Below are positions 35,053-44,447 of a stretch of DNA of 64,000 nt, piece after piece. The first letter of the stretch is position 1. The number at the start of each line of letters is the position of its first letter. The DNA is from an uncultured Granulosicoccaceae bacterium. GTDB lineage: Bacteria; Pseudomonadota; Gammaproteobacteria; Granulosicoccales; Granulosicoccaceae. A program made the translations under genes and the position numbers. The stretch covers positions 1 through 64,000 of the forward strand of contig CALFCF010000042.1 of the NCBI GenBank assembly GCA_937951345.1, written 5' to 3'. A model generated the notes under the pieces. It ran no database searches. It was not told where the DNA came from and was given only the letters and a program-made list of their open reading frames with translations.

Positions 35053-36543
35053 CTACCTCGAATCCACTTCAACGCGCCGGCGCTTGAACTGTTGCCAGCC
35101 GATGATAAAAACAGAAAGCGCGGTGAGTGCCCAGAAGAACAGGCAAATACCGCTGGAGAAGAAAATGGTGTAGTCGCCTTTGGATATCAGCAATGCCTGC
35201 CGGAAGTTATCTTCAAACAACGGACCGAGAATAAACGCGATGAGAAAAGGTGCTGCCGGAATCTTGAGTCGCAACATTACAAATCCCAGGGCACCCATCA
35301 AAAACATGACACCGACATCGAATATCGTGTTATTGATGGCATAAGCACCAAACACACATAAAACCAGCACCACAGGAAAAAGAATACGGTGAGGCACATC
35401 GGCTATTTTACTGATCAGTCGGATAGACAGTTTGCCCACCAACAATAAGTAGAACGAGCTCAGCATAATTCCGATAAAGAGCGCGTAGATCAAACTGATA
35501 TTATCCTGAAACATCAACGGACCGGGGCGCAGGCCATGAATCATAAAGGCGCCAAGGATAATCGCGGTCGTAATGTCCCCCGGTATGCCGAGCGATAATA
35601 AAGGAATCATCGTCGCACCGGCTGTACCGTTGTTACCGGATTCTGCTGCTGCAACCCCTTCTATTTTTCCTTTACCAAATTCATCCGGTTCCTTGGACGC
35701 TCGTCGGGCTTCGCTATAGCTCATAAAAGCTGCAGGCGCACCACCGATACCCGGGATAGCACCGAGAATCACACCGATAACACTGCCGCGCAAAATGGTG
35801 GGCAAACAGCTACGGAAATCCTTAAAGGTTGCGCCACCACCTGCCAGCTGGCTTTTTTCCTTGCGTGTTTCACCGGTTACAAAAAAGTTAATGATTTCGG
35901 GCAAAGCGAACAATCCAATCAAAACCGGAATAAACGTTAGGCCACTCATCAGGTTGACCTGTCCGAATACAAAACGATTGGTGCCATAGATAAGGTCAAG
36001 GCCGATGGTAGCCAATATCAAACCGAGACAGGCTGCACCGAACCCTTTCAATAGCTGATTACCGGACACACCGGCAATGATTGTCAGTGAGAAAACAATC
36101 AGTGTGAACAATTCCTGTGAACCGAAGCTCAGTGCAAATGTAGCTAACACACCGGCAAACATAATCAGCGACAGGTTAGAGATCATGTCGGCAACGCAGG
36201 ATGAATAAAGGGCGATATCAAGCGCACGTCGCGCTTCACCACGGCGTGCCAGCGGATAGCCATCCAGAACGGTACAGGATGCAGCCGGTGTACCGGGTGC
36301 ATTTATCAGTATCGCGGTTATCGAACCGCCATAGATACCACCTTTGTAAACACCCAGTAGCAACAGAATGCCGGTAACCGGGCCGAGCGAAAACGTGAAT
36401 GGCAGCGCCAGTGCGACTGCCATCGGTGTGGTCATACCCGGTATGGCACCGACCAAGGTACCGACAACAACACCAATCAGTAATGCCAGTACATTATCCA
36501 GAGTGGCGAACAGCGCAAAGGCTGATTGCAGTGCATCAAGCAT
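35053..36543 (-). CDS. tctA: Tripartite tricarboxylate transporter permease, TctA family
   Basis: A 496-residue membrane protein with about 12 TM helices and the TctA hallmark GALPGMTTP-like motif (here GAIPGMTTPMAVALALPFTF), YKGGIYGGSITAILINAPGTP, and GIPGIGGAPAAFMSY-type repeats. TctA carries the proton- or sodium-coupled transport step for ligands captured by a TctC protein. It lies between tctB (2 bp spacing) and the phosphoesterase gene (6 bp), one minus-strand operon. Confidence 0.93.
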   Translation of the reverse strand: MLDALQSAFALFATLDNVLALLIGVVVGTLVGAIPGMTTPMAVALALPFTFSLGPVTGILLLLGVYKGGIYGGSITAILINAPGTPAASCTVLDGYPLARRGEARRALDIALYSSCVADMISNLSLIMFAGVLATFALSFGSQELFTLIVFSLTIIAGVSGNQLLKGFGAACLGLILATIGLDLIYGTNRFVFGQVNLMSGLTFIPVLIGLFALPEIINFFVTGETRKEKSQLAGGGATFKDFRSCLPTILRGSVIGVILGAIPGIGGAPAAFMSYSEARRASKEPDEFGKGKIEGVAAAESGNNGTAGATMIPLLSLGIPGDITTAIILGAFMIHGLRPGPLMFQDNISLIYALFIGIMLSSFYLLLVGKLSIRLISKIADVPHRILFPVVLVLCVFGAYAINNTIFDVGVMFLMGALGFVMLRLKIPAAPFLIAFILGPLFEDNFRQALLISKGDYTIFFSSGICLFFWALTALSVFIIGWQQFKRRRVEVDSR

Positions 36544-36545
36544 GA

Positions 36546-37154
36546 TCAGATTTTCAAAAGCCAGGGATCAAGAACGCCACCCGGTATCGGGATATTGGCA
36601 ACCTGCGTAAAAAACAAATACAGCAACAACGGCAGCAGCACAGCTATGGGTAAAATCAGATGCCAGCGACGTTCGCCGGCTAACGGCATTAGCAATACCA
36701 GTGCTATCGCTGTACTTAACGGAAAGCCCAAGTAAGGCAACGCAAAAAACAACACCACGAACAACAGTGCCAGTGGCAGTAACCGGAAAAACCGCTCACC
36801 CTTCTCTGACTGGTCATCACTTCTAGCAGACGTCGCAACACTGTTTGCCTGCAACGACTGTCTGCTGAAAAACAGCTGACGCATACCACCCAACAACACC
36901 AAAAAGCCAAATATCAACAGACAATAAGTGACCAGTTGCGGGTAGTACGCAGGATGCAACGCAGCAAATTTGACTTTGCGCGGCGCGTCGACACCATAAG
37001 GGATAAATACAAATAACAGCAGAAAAGAAACAGCCAGAAACAACACACCCGACAACACGTTCAGCGTAGCCTGGCTGTTGCGGCTACCCTCAGCCTGTCG
37101 TGACGGTTGTTCACCGCCAGATTCTGTTTTGTTGGCTATTTCGGGATCACGCAT
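36546..37154 (-). CDS. tctB: Tripartite tricarboxylate transporter small subunit, TctB family
   Basis: A 202-residue protein with a hydrophilic N-terminal 25 residues and four TM helices, the topology of the poorly conserved TctB subunit. Identity rests on topology, length and its place directly ahead of tctA. A charged loop (SVATSARSDDQSEKGER) separates helix pairs. It starts 195 bp from the divergent tctC gene, so a shared regulatory region drives both. Confidence 0.82.
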   Translation of the reverse strand: MRDPEIANKTESGGEQPSRQAEGSRNSQATLNVLSGVLFLAVSFLLLFVFIPYGVDAPRKVKFAALHPAYYPQLVTYCLLIFGFLVLLGGMRQLFFSRQSLQANSVATSARSDDQSEKGERFFRLLPLALLFVVLFFALPYLGFPLSTAIALVLLMPLAGERRWHLILPIAVLLPLLLYLFFTQVANIPIPGGVLDPWLLKI

Positions 37155-37308
37155 AGCACAAAGTCATCCACACACAGTCTCATAGGTTACTGAAAAATCG
37201 CAGATTCCTTGATAAATACACCTGTTTTGGACAGGTACCGCCACCAGATACCCCATATCATTATCAGATCATTGAATAAAACGCTCGTATCAGTCAAGCT
37301 AATCGACG

Positions 37309-37327
37309 GCACACACCCACGGTGTGC
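37309..37327. promoter_or_regulatory. Inverted repeat in the tctB/tctC divergent region
   Basis: GCACAC (37309-37314) and GTGTGC (37322-37327) flank a 7-bp spacer, 8 bp ahead of the GAGGAG ribosome-binding site (37335-37340) of tctC. It could be an operator or a leader hairpin. Confidence 0.35.
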
Positions 37328-37348
37328 TGAAACAGAGGAGAGAAAAAT

Positions 37349-38365
37349 ATGTTGAATCCGAATAAACACACCCTGTTTACATTCGGGCGCAAATTTTTGA
37401 CACTGGTATTCGCCGCCTTACTTGGTGTCTTTACAGGTATAAGTGCTGCCACTGCAGCAGACTATCCTGAACGCCCCATCACAGTGGTGGTTCCGTATGG
37501 GCCGGGTGGTGCTGCTGATCTTTCAGCCAGACTGATCGCGGGCTCTGCACCGAGTTATCTGGGACAACCGATTCTGGCAGTTAACAAAGCAGGAGCTGCC
37601 GGTGTTACCGGTTCCAATTTTGTATTGAACGCAAAACCGGATGGTTACACATTGTTGTCGGCGCGCGTTGGCTCACAAATGGGCGTACCCGCGATGAACA
37701 AAACCATTCCCTACGAATGGGATGATTTCACTGTGCTGGGTATGCTTGAACTCAACCCGTTTGTGTTGATCGTCAATCCCGATTCCCCTTACAAAACGTT
37801 TGCTGATATCGAGCAGGCAGTTAAAGACGGTGCGGAACTCACCTACTCTTCGGCAGGTGTCGGCACACTGCTACATATAGCGACTGCCGTAATGATTGAT
37901 GCGATGGGCGCTGATCCGGATAAATTTACCCACGTACCTTTCAAAGGCGGTGGTAAAGCACGCACAGCCGTTGTCAGTGGTGCGGTTGATTTTTCCTGGG
38001 GCAACCTTTCTGCATCAATCGGTGCAATGGAATCCGGTCAGGTAACTGCACTGGCAGTCACAACACCCGAACGCTTTCCTGCTATTCCCGATATTCCGAC
38101 AGTGGCTGAATCCGGCTATCCGACACTCGAGAAAATTATCGGCTGGAGTGCCATGTACGGGCCGCCTGACCTGCCCGAAGATATTGTTAACGCATGGGTT
38201 GGCACGCTCGAGAAGCTCAAAGAAGACAAAGCCTGGCTACGTCTTACCAAAGGCCTCGGCAACATTGTTCAGATAATGGATCCTGATGCAACCAAGGCAT
38301 TCGTTGAAGACCAATACAACGTGTTTAATGATGCAATTGCCAAGCTCGGCATGACAATCGAGTAG
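37349..38365 (+). CDS. tctC: Tripartite tricarboxylate transporter substrate-binding protein, TctC family
   Basis: A 338-residue periplasmic binding protein. An N-terminal signal (hydrophobic 20-36, cut near ATAA) precedes the Bug/TctC fold: YPERPITVVVPYGPGGAADLSAR, quoted in part, with the ligand-contacting GPGGAAD loop, then VNKAGAAG and FKGGGKARTAVVSGAVDFSWGNL. The ligand class in such proteins is often a carboxylate. It is divergent from tctBA. Two strong stem-loops follow its stop, and a choline-sulfatase-like gene comes next. Confidence 0.92.
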   Translation: MLNPNKHTLFTFGRKFLTLVFAALLGVFTGISAATAADYPERPITVVVPYGPGGAADLSARLIAGSAPSYLGQPILAVNKAGAAGVTGSNFVLNAKPDGYTLLSARVGSQMGVPAMNKTIPYEWDDFTVLGMLELNPFVLIVNPDSPYKTFADIEQAVKDGAELTYSSAGVGTLLHIATAVMIDAMGADPDKFTHVPFKGGGKARTAVVSGAVDFSWGNLSASIGAMESGQVTALAVTTPERFPAIPDIPTVAESGYPTLEKIIGWSAMYGPPDLPEDIVNAWVGTLEKLKEDKAWLRLTKGLGNIVQIMDPDATKAFVEDQYNVFNDAIAKLGMTIE

Positions 38366-38373
38366 ACGCGACA

Positions 38374-38412
38374 GCCTCGAGTCGTTACACGCAGGTATTG
38401 TAACCTCGAGGC
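38374..38412. other. Strong two-part stem-loop after tctC
   Basis: GCCTCGAG (38374-38381) pairs with CTCGAGGC (38405-38412), and an inner stem GTTACA (38384-38389) pairs with TGTAAC (38399-38404), leaving a 9-nt loop. It begins 9 bp after the tctC stop. No U-run follows, so it is more likely an mRNA 3'-end stabiliser than a factor-independent terminator. Confidence 0.6.
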
Positions 38413-38467
38413 CTTATCACTCTTTGTCGTTGCAGTCTGCGATTATCATTAATCTGTAACACTCAGA

Positions 38468-38495
38468 CAGGGCTACTCTATACAGGGTAGCCCTG
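38468..38495 (+). terminator. Stem-loop between tctC and the sulfatase gene
   Basis: CAGGGCTAC (38468-38476) and GTAGCCCTG (38487-38495) are perfect inverted copies around a 10-nt loop. It is GC-rich with no T-run, so termination is plausible but unproven. Confidence 0.55.
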
Positions 38496-38572
38496 CATTG
38501 ACTGCCCGCGGCTGATTCTCGCAAAGTCTATCCAATAAATTTTCCAGAACAATATCCGTTTGAATTAACGCC

Positions 38573-40129
38573 ATGGCTATAAGTCAACCGAATATTCTTT
38601 TCATCATGGCTGACCAGATGGCAGCCAATGCATTGCCGGTCTACGGCAACAACAAAGTCATTGCCCCGCACCTTGAAGCCCTGGCAGCTGACGGTGTGGT
38701 GTTCGACAACTGTTATTGCAATTTACCGATGTGCGGCCCGTCACGCGCGTCACTGCACAGTGGCATGATGCCCTTCAGTATGGGTATGTACGACAACGCC
38801 AGCGAATTTTCAGCATCCACTCCGGCACTACCGCATTACCTGCGTAAACAGGGTTACAAAGCCGAACTGACTGGCAAGATGCATTTCGTCGGCCCGGATC
38901 AATACCACGGCTACCAGATCAGGCATACAACTGAAATTTATCCATCCAACTATGCCTGGACGGTCGACTGGACAAAGGGTCGTGAGTACCGGCCCACCAA
39001 TCTGACCATGGCGCCGGTAATAGAATCAGGGCCATGCATACGGTCACTGCAAATGGACTATGACGATGAAGTTGAATACCAGGCGGTACAAGCAATCTAT
39101 GATCTGGCCCGGCAACAAGATCCGCAACCGTTTTTTCTGACTGTCTCGTTTACCAGCCCACACTCACCGTTCGTAATTGGTGAAGACTATTGGAATTTGT
39201 ACAACCACGATGACATTGAACTACCCGCCGTTGCAGAAATACCGTTAGACGAGAAAGACCATTTAAGTCGTAACCTGCACTACTGCCAGGCGCGTCATCT
39301 GTTTACGGTCACAGACGAACATCGGCGCTCAGCAAGGCACGGCTATTACGGCATGATTTCATATATAGATGAAAAGGTCGGACGCCTCGTTGACACATTG
39401 CAGCGCACAGGACAGCTTGATAATACTGTTATCGTTTTTACCTCAGACCACGGTGACATGATGGGTGAGCGAGGCATGTGGTACAAACAGCACTTCTTTG
39501 AATGGGCAGCAAAAGTACCGCTGATAATTCGTAATCCAGAACGTTTTAACCCCGGCCGTATTCGGGAAAATGTTTCACTGATCGACCTGATGCCAACGTT
39601 AATGGAGACAGCGTCCGACACTGCATTGAATACTCTGGTTGATACACTGGATGGTAAATCACTGTATCAGTCGCTAACCGCATCCAATGGTCATCGCGGT
39701 GACACACTCGACGATATAGCCTTATCAGAGTTTGCAGCAGATGGCTCCACCGGTCCCAGCAAAATGGTTAAAAAAGGCGACTGGAAGTATATGTATCTGG
39801 AGGGTGAGGACGAACTGCTATACAACACCACGGACGATCCGAACGAAATAAACAATCGGCTGACTGACCCGGATGCGGCCAGTACGCTCGCTGAACTGCG
39901 AGACATTTGTTTTAACAACTGGGATCCGGATTACTGGCGCGCGACAATCGCTAGCGATCAACAAAGACGGTTACTGATACACAACGTCACTGATGGTGAG
40001 CCATCGTACGTTCCGTTAATCCGGCAGTTTGATGAACGTCGGTACATCCGCAACGCTGGTGCTGCAGATACCAAGGCGCGCGCACGACTGCCGTATGTGC
40101 CACCGGCAGAGGCCGACAAAAAGGCGTAG
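38573..40129 (+). CDS. Choline-sulfatase-like arylsulfatase
   Basis: A 518-residue type I sulfatase. C54 in the motif CGPSRAS is the residue converted to formylglycine; metal-binding residues are visible in FIMADQM and FTSDHGDMMGERGMW. BetC-like features are YDNASEF, GKMHFVGPDQYHGY and the C-terminal WDPDYWRATIASDQQRRLL. BetC hydrolyses choline-O-sulfate to choline and sulfate. No signal peptide is seen, which also fits cytoplasmic BetC. The betIBA genes are not nearby, and the neighbouring TTT transporter may import the sulfate ester (inference). Confidence 0.85.
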   Translation: MAISQPNILFIMADQMAANALPVYGNNKVIAPHLEALAADGVVFDNCYCNLPMCGPSRASLHSGMMPFSMGMYDNASEFSASTPALPHYLRKQGYKAELTGKMHFVGPDQYHGYQIRHTTEIYPSNYAWTVDWTKGREYRPTNLTMAPVIESGPCIRSLQMDYDDEVEYQAVQAIYDLARQQDPQPFFLTVSFTSPHSPFVIGEDYWNLYNHDDIELPAVAEIPLDEKDHLSRNLHYCQARHLFTVTDEHRRSARHGYYGMISYIDEKVGRLVDTLQRTGQLDNTVIVFTSDHGDMMGERGMWYKQHFFEWAAKVPLIIRNPERFNPGRIRENVSLIDLMPTLMETASDTALNTLVDTLDGKSLYQSLTASNGHRGDTLDDIALSEFAADGSTGPSKMVKKGDWKYMYLEGEDELLYNTTDDPNEINNRLTDPDAASTLAELRDICFNNWDPDYWRATIASDQQRRLLIHNVTDGEPSYVPLIRQFDERRYIRNAGAADTKARARLPYVPPAEADKKA

Positions 40130-40244
40130 TGTTTCAGAGTTTCAACGGAGATAATCCCGTTTAGCGTCTACTGTTCATCGCATGAACGCTGACAGCGGAA
40201 CTGCGAGCGTTTATTTTTAAACCCGGGCAAAGGTGTTCGGGTAA

Positions 40245-40622
40245 CTATCCCGGATTGTTAACGCTACGTGCCAGCGAAAGCAATATCGACGGCAGTTCCG
40301 GATGAGTACCTAGATAAGGCAGAATTTCTATATCCACATCTGCCAGTTCTGCTTTGCCTTTATCGACTTCAGACGGGATGTCGCTGGCGACATGCGTACC
40401 GGCTGCCAGAAAATATGGCAGCACGCGAATGCTTTTAGCCCCTTTGCCGGCGAGCGATTTCAAACCGGCCGGTATCAACGGGTCTGCCAGCTCCAGGAAG
40501 GCACATTCGACCAGATCAAAGTCCTCGCCGGCCTCCTCCGCAATGCGTTGTGTCAGCGCCTGTATTTCAGTGTTGCTTTGCGAACGGCGGCTACCGTGCG
40601 CAACGACCAGAAGTGCTTTCAT
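40245..40622 (-). CDS. CbiX-type sirohydrochlorin chelatase (short form)
   Basis: A 125-residue single-domain CbiX. It begins MKALLVVAHGSRRSQSN with the active-site His in AHGSR and has VLPYFLAAGTHVASDIPSE containing the second His. Short CbiX proteins insert Co or Fe into sirohydrochlorin. ATG 40622 is used because the family start is there. It is divergent from cysG (40911), and together they cover siroheme synthesis; see the note on the degenerate CysG N-terminus, for which a separate chelatase would be useful. Confidence 0.85.
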   Translation of the reverse strand: MKALLVVAHGSRRSQSNTEIQALTQRIAEEAGEDFDLVECAFLELADPLIPAGLKSLAGKGAKSIRVLPYFLAAGTHVASDIPSEVDKGKAELADVDIEILPYLGTHPELPSILLSLARSVNNPG

Positions 40623-40910
40623 AGTGCGTAATTTATCACGTATCGTGTGTGGATTGATGGCGAGCAATTCGGAGATTCAATCGCGACAATCAGTCACGAC
40701 AGACACATCGTCGGCTCCTGTATGTACGGTTTACAGAGCCAAGTCGCTCACTCGACCCCTGGCGTTTCTTCAAGTTTTTACCGCAGACGCGTACTGCCGG
40801 CTATACACACTGCCAGTTCGATAAAATTCTGTTCAATAGACGGTTGATATACGGGCTGCAATTCTGCAGGATTAACAATCACGGTCTCAAGAACTTTTGT
40901 TATTTCACCT

Positions 40911-42308
40911 GTGAACCACTACCCGGCTTTTTTAACACTCACTGACAAACCCTGTTTGATCATCGGTTACAGTCACCGGTTGTCGCGCCAGGCCGAGCAC
41001 TTGTCAGAGGCGCGCGCGCAGGTGACCTGGATTTCGCCAACACAGCCGTCACGGAACCTGGAATCTGTCAACGTTATCGTCTGTAAACAGCCGATCGACG
41101 AGCTGCCCGCCAACCTTGATGACTTCTGGTTGGTTGTTGCAGAAACCGGGAGCACTGAAATGGACAAAAAAATCGCAGATTATTGTTACAGCCATAAGAT
41201 ATTCTGCAATTTAAGTGGCTCGGCGACTGACAGCACCTTCCAGACACCTGCCATTGTTGATCGCTCGCCGCTAATGCTTGCGGTATCAACCGGCGGTTCT
41301 GCACCAACGCTTAGTCGCGTAATCAAAAACCGACTGGAAGCCTACTTGCCATCAGCCTATTCAGAGGTTGCACAATTTATCGAATCGAATACGCAACGCG
41401 TTGCCGAAAAATTTACCAGCCGGACGGAGCGTTCACGACTTTGGCACCGTTTGCTGCTGGATAACATTTCTCAGCTTAACCACGCAAACGGAGTGCAGGT
41501 ACTCGAAGAAAAGCTGCTTGCAGCACTAGACGCCACGACTGATGAAAAAGACGACGCTCAAAAGCAGTCACAAATCGGTCAGGTCGCATTAGTCGGAGCC
41601 GGACCAGGGGCACCCGATCTGTTGACATTTCGCGCGTTAAATCTCATTCAACAAGCCGACGCTATTGTCTACGATCGATTAGTCAGCCCGGAAATTCTTG
41701 ATCTGTGTAAACCCGACGCTGAACGTATCTATGCTGGCAAGGCCAAAGCTAACCATGCCATTCCTCAACCCGAGATAAACGAACTATTGGCTAACCTCGC
41801 ACGAGAGGGTAAACATGTCGTGCGTCTTAAAGGTGGCGATCCTTTTATATTCGGTCGTGGTGGCGAAGAAATCGAGACACTCGCAGCACAAGGCATCAAC
41901 TTTCAGGTAGTTCCGGGAATAACAGCAGCCTCTGGTTGCGCTGCTTTCTCTGGTATCCCGCTAACGCACCGCGATCACGCGCAATCCTGTATATTTGTGA
42001 CGGGACATCTCAAAGACGGCAGCATCAATCTGAACTGGCGGGAACTGACTGACCCGACACAAACCATTGTTGTCTATATGGGACTCACGGGGCTTGAGTC
42101 TATCTGCACAGAATTGATCAATGCCGGTAGAAGCAAGGAAACGCCTATCGCTCTAATTGAACGGGGCACAACCCGACATCATCAAGTACACACCGGTACT
42201 TTGCATACTTTTGCAGCTGACATCCGGAAGAAGTCGATTACAGCCCCTACCCTACTTATTATCGGTTCAGTGGTTACGCTGCGTCAGTCATTGAACTGGT
42301 ATGACTGA
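40911..42308 (+). CDS. cysG: Siroheme synthase with atypical precorrin-2 dehydrogenase domain
   Basis: A 465-residue two-domain protein. The C-terminal uroporphyrinogen-III methyltransferase (about 222-465) is canonical: VALVGAGPGAPDLLT, VRLKGGDPFIFGRGGEE, VVPGITAASGCAAFSGIPLTHRD (quoted in part). The N-terminal dehydrogenase/chelatase part keeps IVDRSPLMLAVSTGGSAPTLSR, but the usual GGGxVAxRK NAD loop reads LIIGYSHRLSRQAEHL and the usual ATDD catalytic strand reads AETGS, so both the glycine-rich loop and the catalytic Asp are missing. The methyltransferase is probably active; the other activity is doubtful. Confidence 0.9.
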   Translation: MNHYPAFLTLTDKPCLIIGYSHRLSRQAEHLSEARAQVTWISPTQPSRNLESVNVIVCKQPIDELPANLDDFWLVVAETGSTEMDKKIADYCYSHKIFCNLSGSATDSTFQTPAIVDRSPLMLAVSTGGSAPTLSRVIKNRLEAYLPSAYSEVAQFIESNTQRVAEKFTSRTERSRLWHRLLLDNISQLNHANGVQVLEEKLLAALDATTDEKDDAQKQSQIGQVALVGAGPGAPDLLTFRALNLIQQADAIVYDRLVSPEILDLCKPDAERIYAGKAKANHAIPQPEINELLANLAREGKHVVRLKGGDPFIFGRGGEEIETLAAQGINFQVVPGITAASGCAAFSGIPLTHRDHAQSCIFVTGHLKDGSINLNWRELTDPTQTIVVYMGLTGLESICTELINAGRSKETPIALIERGTTRHHQVHTGTLHTFAADIRKKSITAPTLLIIGSVVTLRQSLNWYD

Positions 42309-42377
42309 CCGACTTCCAGCACTCGAGTTACATTAAAATACGTGCCGTATGACTATTGACCCCGGTAAAAAAATATT

Positions 42378-43592
42378 ATGAGTCGCAACAACAAAACTTG
42401 CGACACTTCAACGACAGATGTTCAGGCAGAGTCAGCCGTTATCCGTTCGGCTATTCAACGCGTCGCCGCAGGCCCGGAACTAAGTAAATCAATCTCCAGA
42501 GACGAAACCCGTCAGGTATGCGGTGCCATGCTTGATGGCCGAATGGATCCGGTACAAAGCGCAGCGTTCCTTATCGGTCTGCGCATGAAACGCGAAACCA
42601 ATGACGAGTTCAGAGGTGCAATGGATGCACTACTGGAACGAACCAGTTCTATCTCAGTGAATAGTCCCCGCTGCGTTGGGTTGGCAGATCCATACAATGG
42701 TTTCAATCGCACGGTTCAGGCGTCCCTTGCCATTCTGCCGGTACTGGCAGCCTGTGGTGTTCCGGCTTACTCACACGGTGTGGAAGCCTGCAGTCCAAAG
42801 TACGGTGTGACACACAGTACAACACTGCAAGCACTGGGTGGACGCGACGATCTGCCACTTGCAGAAGCCGGGGCGCGTCTGGATGATCCTGCGATCGGTT
42901 GGGCTTATATCGACCAGCAGGTATTCTGTCCGGCGTTATACGGTTTAAACGATTTTCGCCGTTTACTGATTAAACGTCCGGCTTACAGTACAGCAGAAGT
43001 CATGTTGACACCCATAAAGGGCAAGGATAAAACCCATCTGATAACCGGTTACGTGCATAACCCGTACAGAGACATCTACATCATGCTGGCCGAACACTGT
43101 GGGCTCGATTCGATGCTGTTGGTCAAAGGAACAGAAGGCGGCGTGATACCGTCATTGCGCGCCAATGTTCGTGTTGAGCGGTATTTGAACACGTACATCG
43201 AAAGCAACAAGAATAGCGAGAATAACGAGAGCGAAGAGAGTAACGAACATTCTTCACGGCAGACGCATGAGTTTGATTTATCGTCATTGAATATGCAACG
43301 AACCTATCGCGCAGAGGACATCCCCGACACCATTCCAGCAGCCAAATTTGATGAAAAGCGTCCCGGTGCTAAATGGGATATCGATGCGCTTTCCCAATAT
43401 TGTGCTCAGAAATGCACAAATACCCTGGCCGGTGAACACGGACCCACTCGTGACGCCGTCGTCCTTGGTGGTGCATTGGCGTTATGGCATGTCGGAGAAT
43501 CGAAAATCATGAGTGATGCGATATCGATGGCCGAAAACGCGATAGATTCGGGCGCGGCTAAAAAACACTTCGACGCCGGGCTACGTGCCTGA
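42378..43592 (+). CDS. ybiB: TrpD2/YbiB family protein (anthranilate phosphoribosyltransferase-like)
   Basis: A 404-residue protein with the class-III phosphoribosyltransferase N-terminal helical domain (AMLDGRMDPVQSAAFLIGLRMK) and the beta-rich domain with LADPYNGFNRTVQASLAILP and HGVEACSPKYGVTHS, both quoted in part. YbiB/TrpD2 proteins resemble TrpD but lack its activity and bind nucleic acid; E. coli YbiB is linked to SOS response. A Ser/Asn/Glu-rich insert (about residues 275-300) is unusual. It follows cysG by about 70 bp on the same strand. The end of its frame is also the left border of a duplicated intergenic segment. Confidence 0.85.
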   Translation: MSRNNKTCDTSTTDVQAESAVIRSAIQRVAAGPELSKSISRDETRQVCGAMLDGRMDPVQSAAFLIGLRMKRETNDEFRGAMDALLERTSSISVNSPRCVGLADPYNGFNRTVQASLAILPVLAACGVPAYSHGVEACSPKYGVTHSTTLQALGGRDDLPLAEAGARLDDPAIGWAYIDQQVFCPALYGLNDFRRLLIKRPAYSTAEVMLTPIKGKDKTHLITGYVHNPYRDIYIMLAEHCGLDSMLLVKGTEGGVIPSLRANVRVERYLNTYIESNKNSENNESEESNEHSSRQTHEFDLSSLNMQRTYRAEDIPDTIPAAKFDEKRPGAKWDIDALSQYCAQKCTNTLAGEHGPTRDAVVLGGALALWHVGESKIMSDAISMAENAIDSGAAKKHFDAGLRA

Positions 43593-43697
43593 GCACAATA
43601 TCGAGGCTGATTGAAAAACGCCTTCCCGGGATTGTTACCATCACCGAAAATTTAAATTTATACTGCGATACACTCCGATACGCTGCATGCCAGTTGA
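43582..43697. repeat. Duplicated intergenic segment, copy A
   Basis: This segment spans the last codons of ybiB and the following spacer. It aligns with 45727-45890: both contain GCCTGAGCACAATA, GCTGATTGAAAAACGCC, TTTATACT-CGATA and GATGCCAGT-GAG blocks in the same order. Copy B has about 45 extra bases in the middle. The two copies bracket the LuxR-type regulator and the peroxidase gene. Confidence 0.75.
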
Positions 43698-43731
43698 GCG
43701 TGATTCTTCGTAGTCAGTTTGAAGATTGAGC

Positions 43732-44256
43732 TTATACTCGTTGAGGATCCAACAGATCTTCAAAGAACCAACCCGCCAATTCATGGCGACCGGTCAGTTC
43801 GGCCTTGCGATACACAGCAGCTGCTTGCTGTCTGACCGTTTTCTCACGGGTGTTTCGCAACTCCGCCACTTCCCTGAACGAGAGGCCCTTTATTAAAGCG
43901 CGCGCAATATCCTGCTCGCTGGTTGTCAATTGCCATTGTTCAAACTGCTTCTGCATTACCGCACGAAACTGCGTGGTGATAAACCGGCTTTCGGTATCTA
44001 TGCTCTCGAGCCTGCCGCGCATGGCATCCAGTTGAGAACGTAACTCGCCAAGGGCGCGCCGCTGCTGGAAGTAGTCGTAACAGAACAGCGTTAGTATCCC
44101 GCTGCTCACCAGAAACATCAGGACATCATCAGACATTTCCACAAGACTCTGACCTTCGCCAAACTCCAATGCAACTTCTATCAGGCTGCTGATAAAAACC
44201 AGTGCGGTGAAACCGGCAAACAGCAAACTGCGTTGTGGAAGTGACTTTATCGACAT
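43732..44256 (-). CDS. Membrane-anchored LuxR-type transcriptional regulator
   Basis: A 174-residue protein with two N-terminal TM helices (about 9-28 and 40-60), a coiled-coil linker (QQRRALGELRSQLDAMRGRLES), and a C-terminal HTH domain: LTTSEQDIARALIKGLSFREVAELRNTREKTVRQQAAAVYRKAEL, quoted in part, with the LuxR turn GLSFREVAELRN. No receiver domain is present, so it likely senses at the membrane. ATG 44256 has AGAGA ahead at suitable spacing. It is divergent from a di-haem peroxidase gene, which it may control. Confidence 0.8.
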   Translation of the reverse strand: MSIKSLPQRSLLFAGFTALVFISSLIEVALEFGEGQSLVEMSDDVLMFLVSSGILTLFCYDYFQQRRALGELRSQLDAMRGRLESIDTESRFITTQFRAVMQKQFEQWQLTTSEQDIARALIKGLSFREVAELRNTREKTVRQQAAAVYRKAELTGRHELAGWFFEDLLDPQRV

Positions 44257-44447
44257 CGAATATCTCTGGTTCATCGTCAATTGAATCAATTATTTAGAGT
44301 ATCGCACAATTGCTAGTCAGCCCTTTTCGGACATCTGCCCGATGGTGGACCCGGGGTTTCGCGCGAATGCCTTCTGTACTCATGTCGCAACACGTTCGAT
44401 AGTTCTAACCAGACTTTCTTTACTGACCAACAGAATTGAACGCAACT

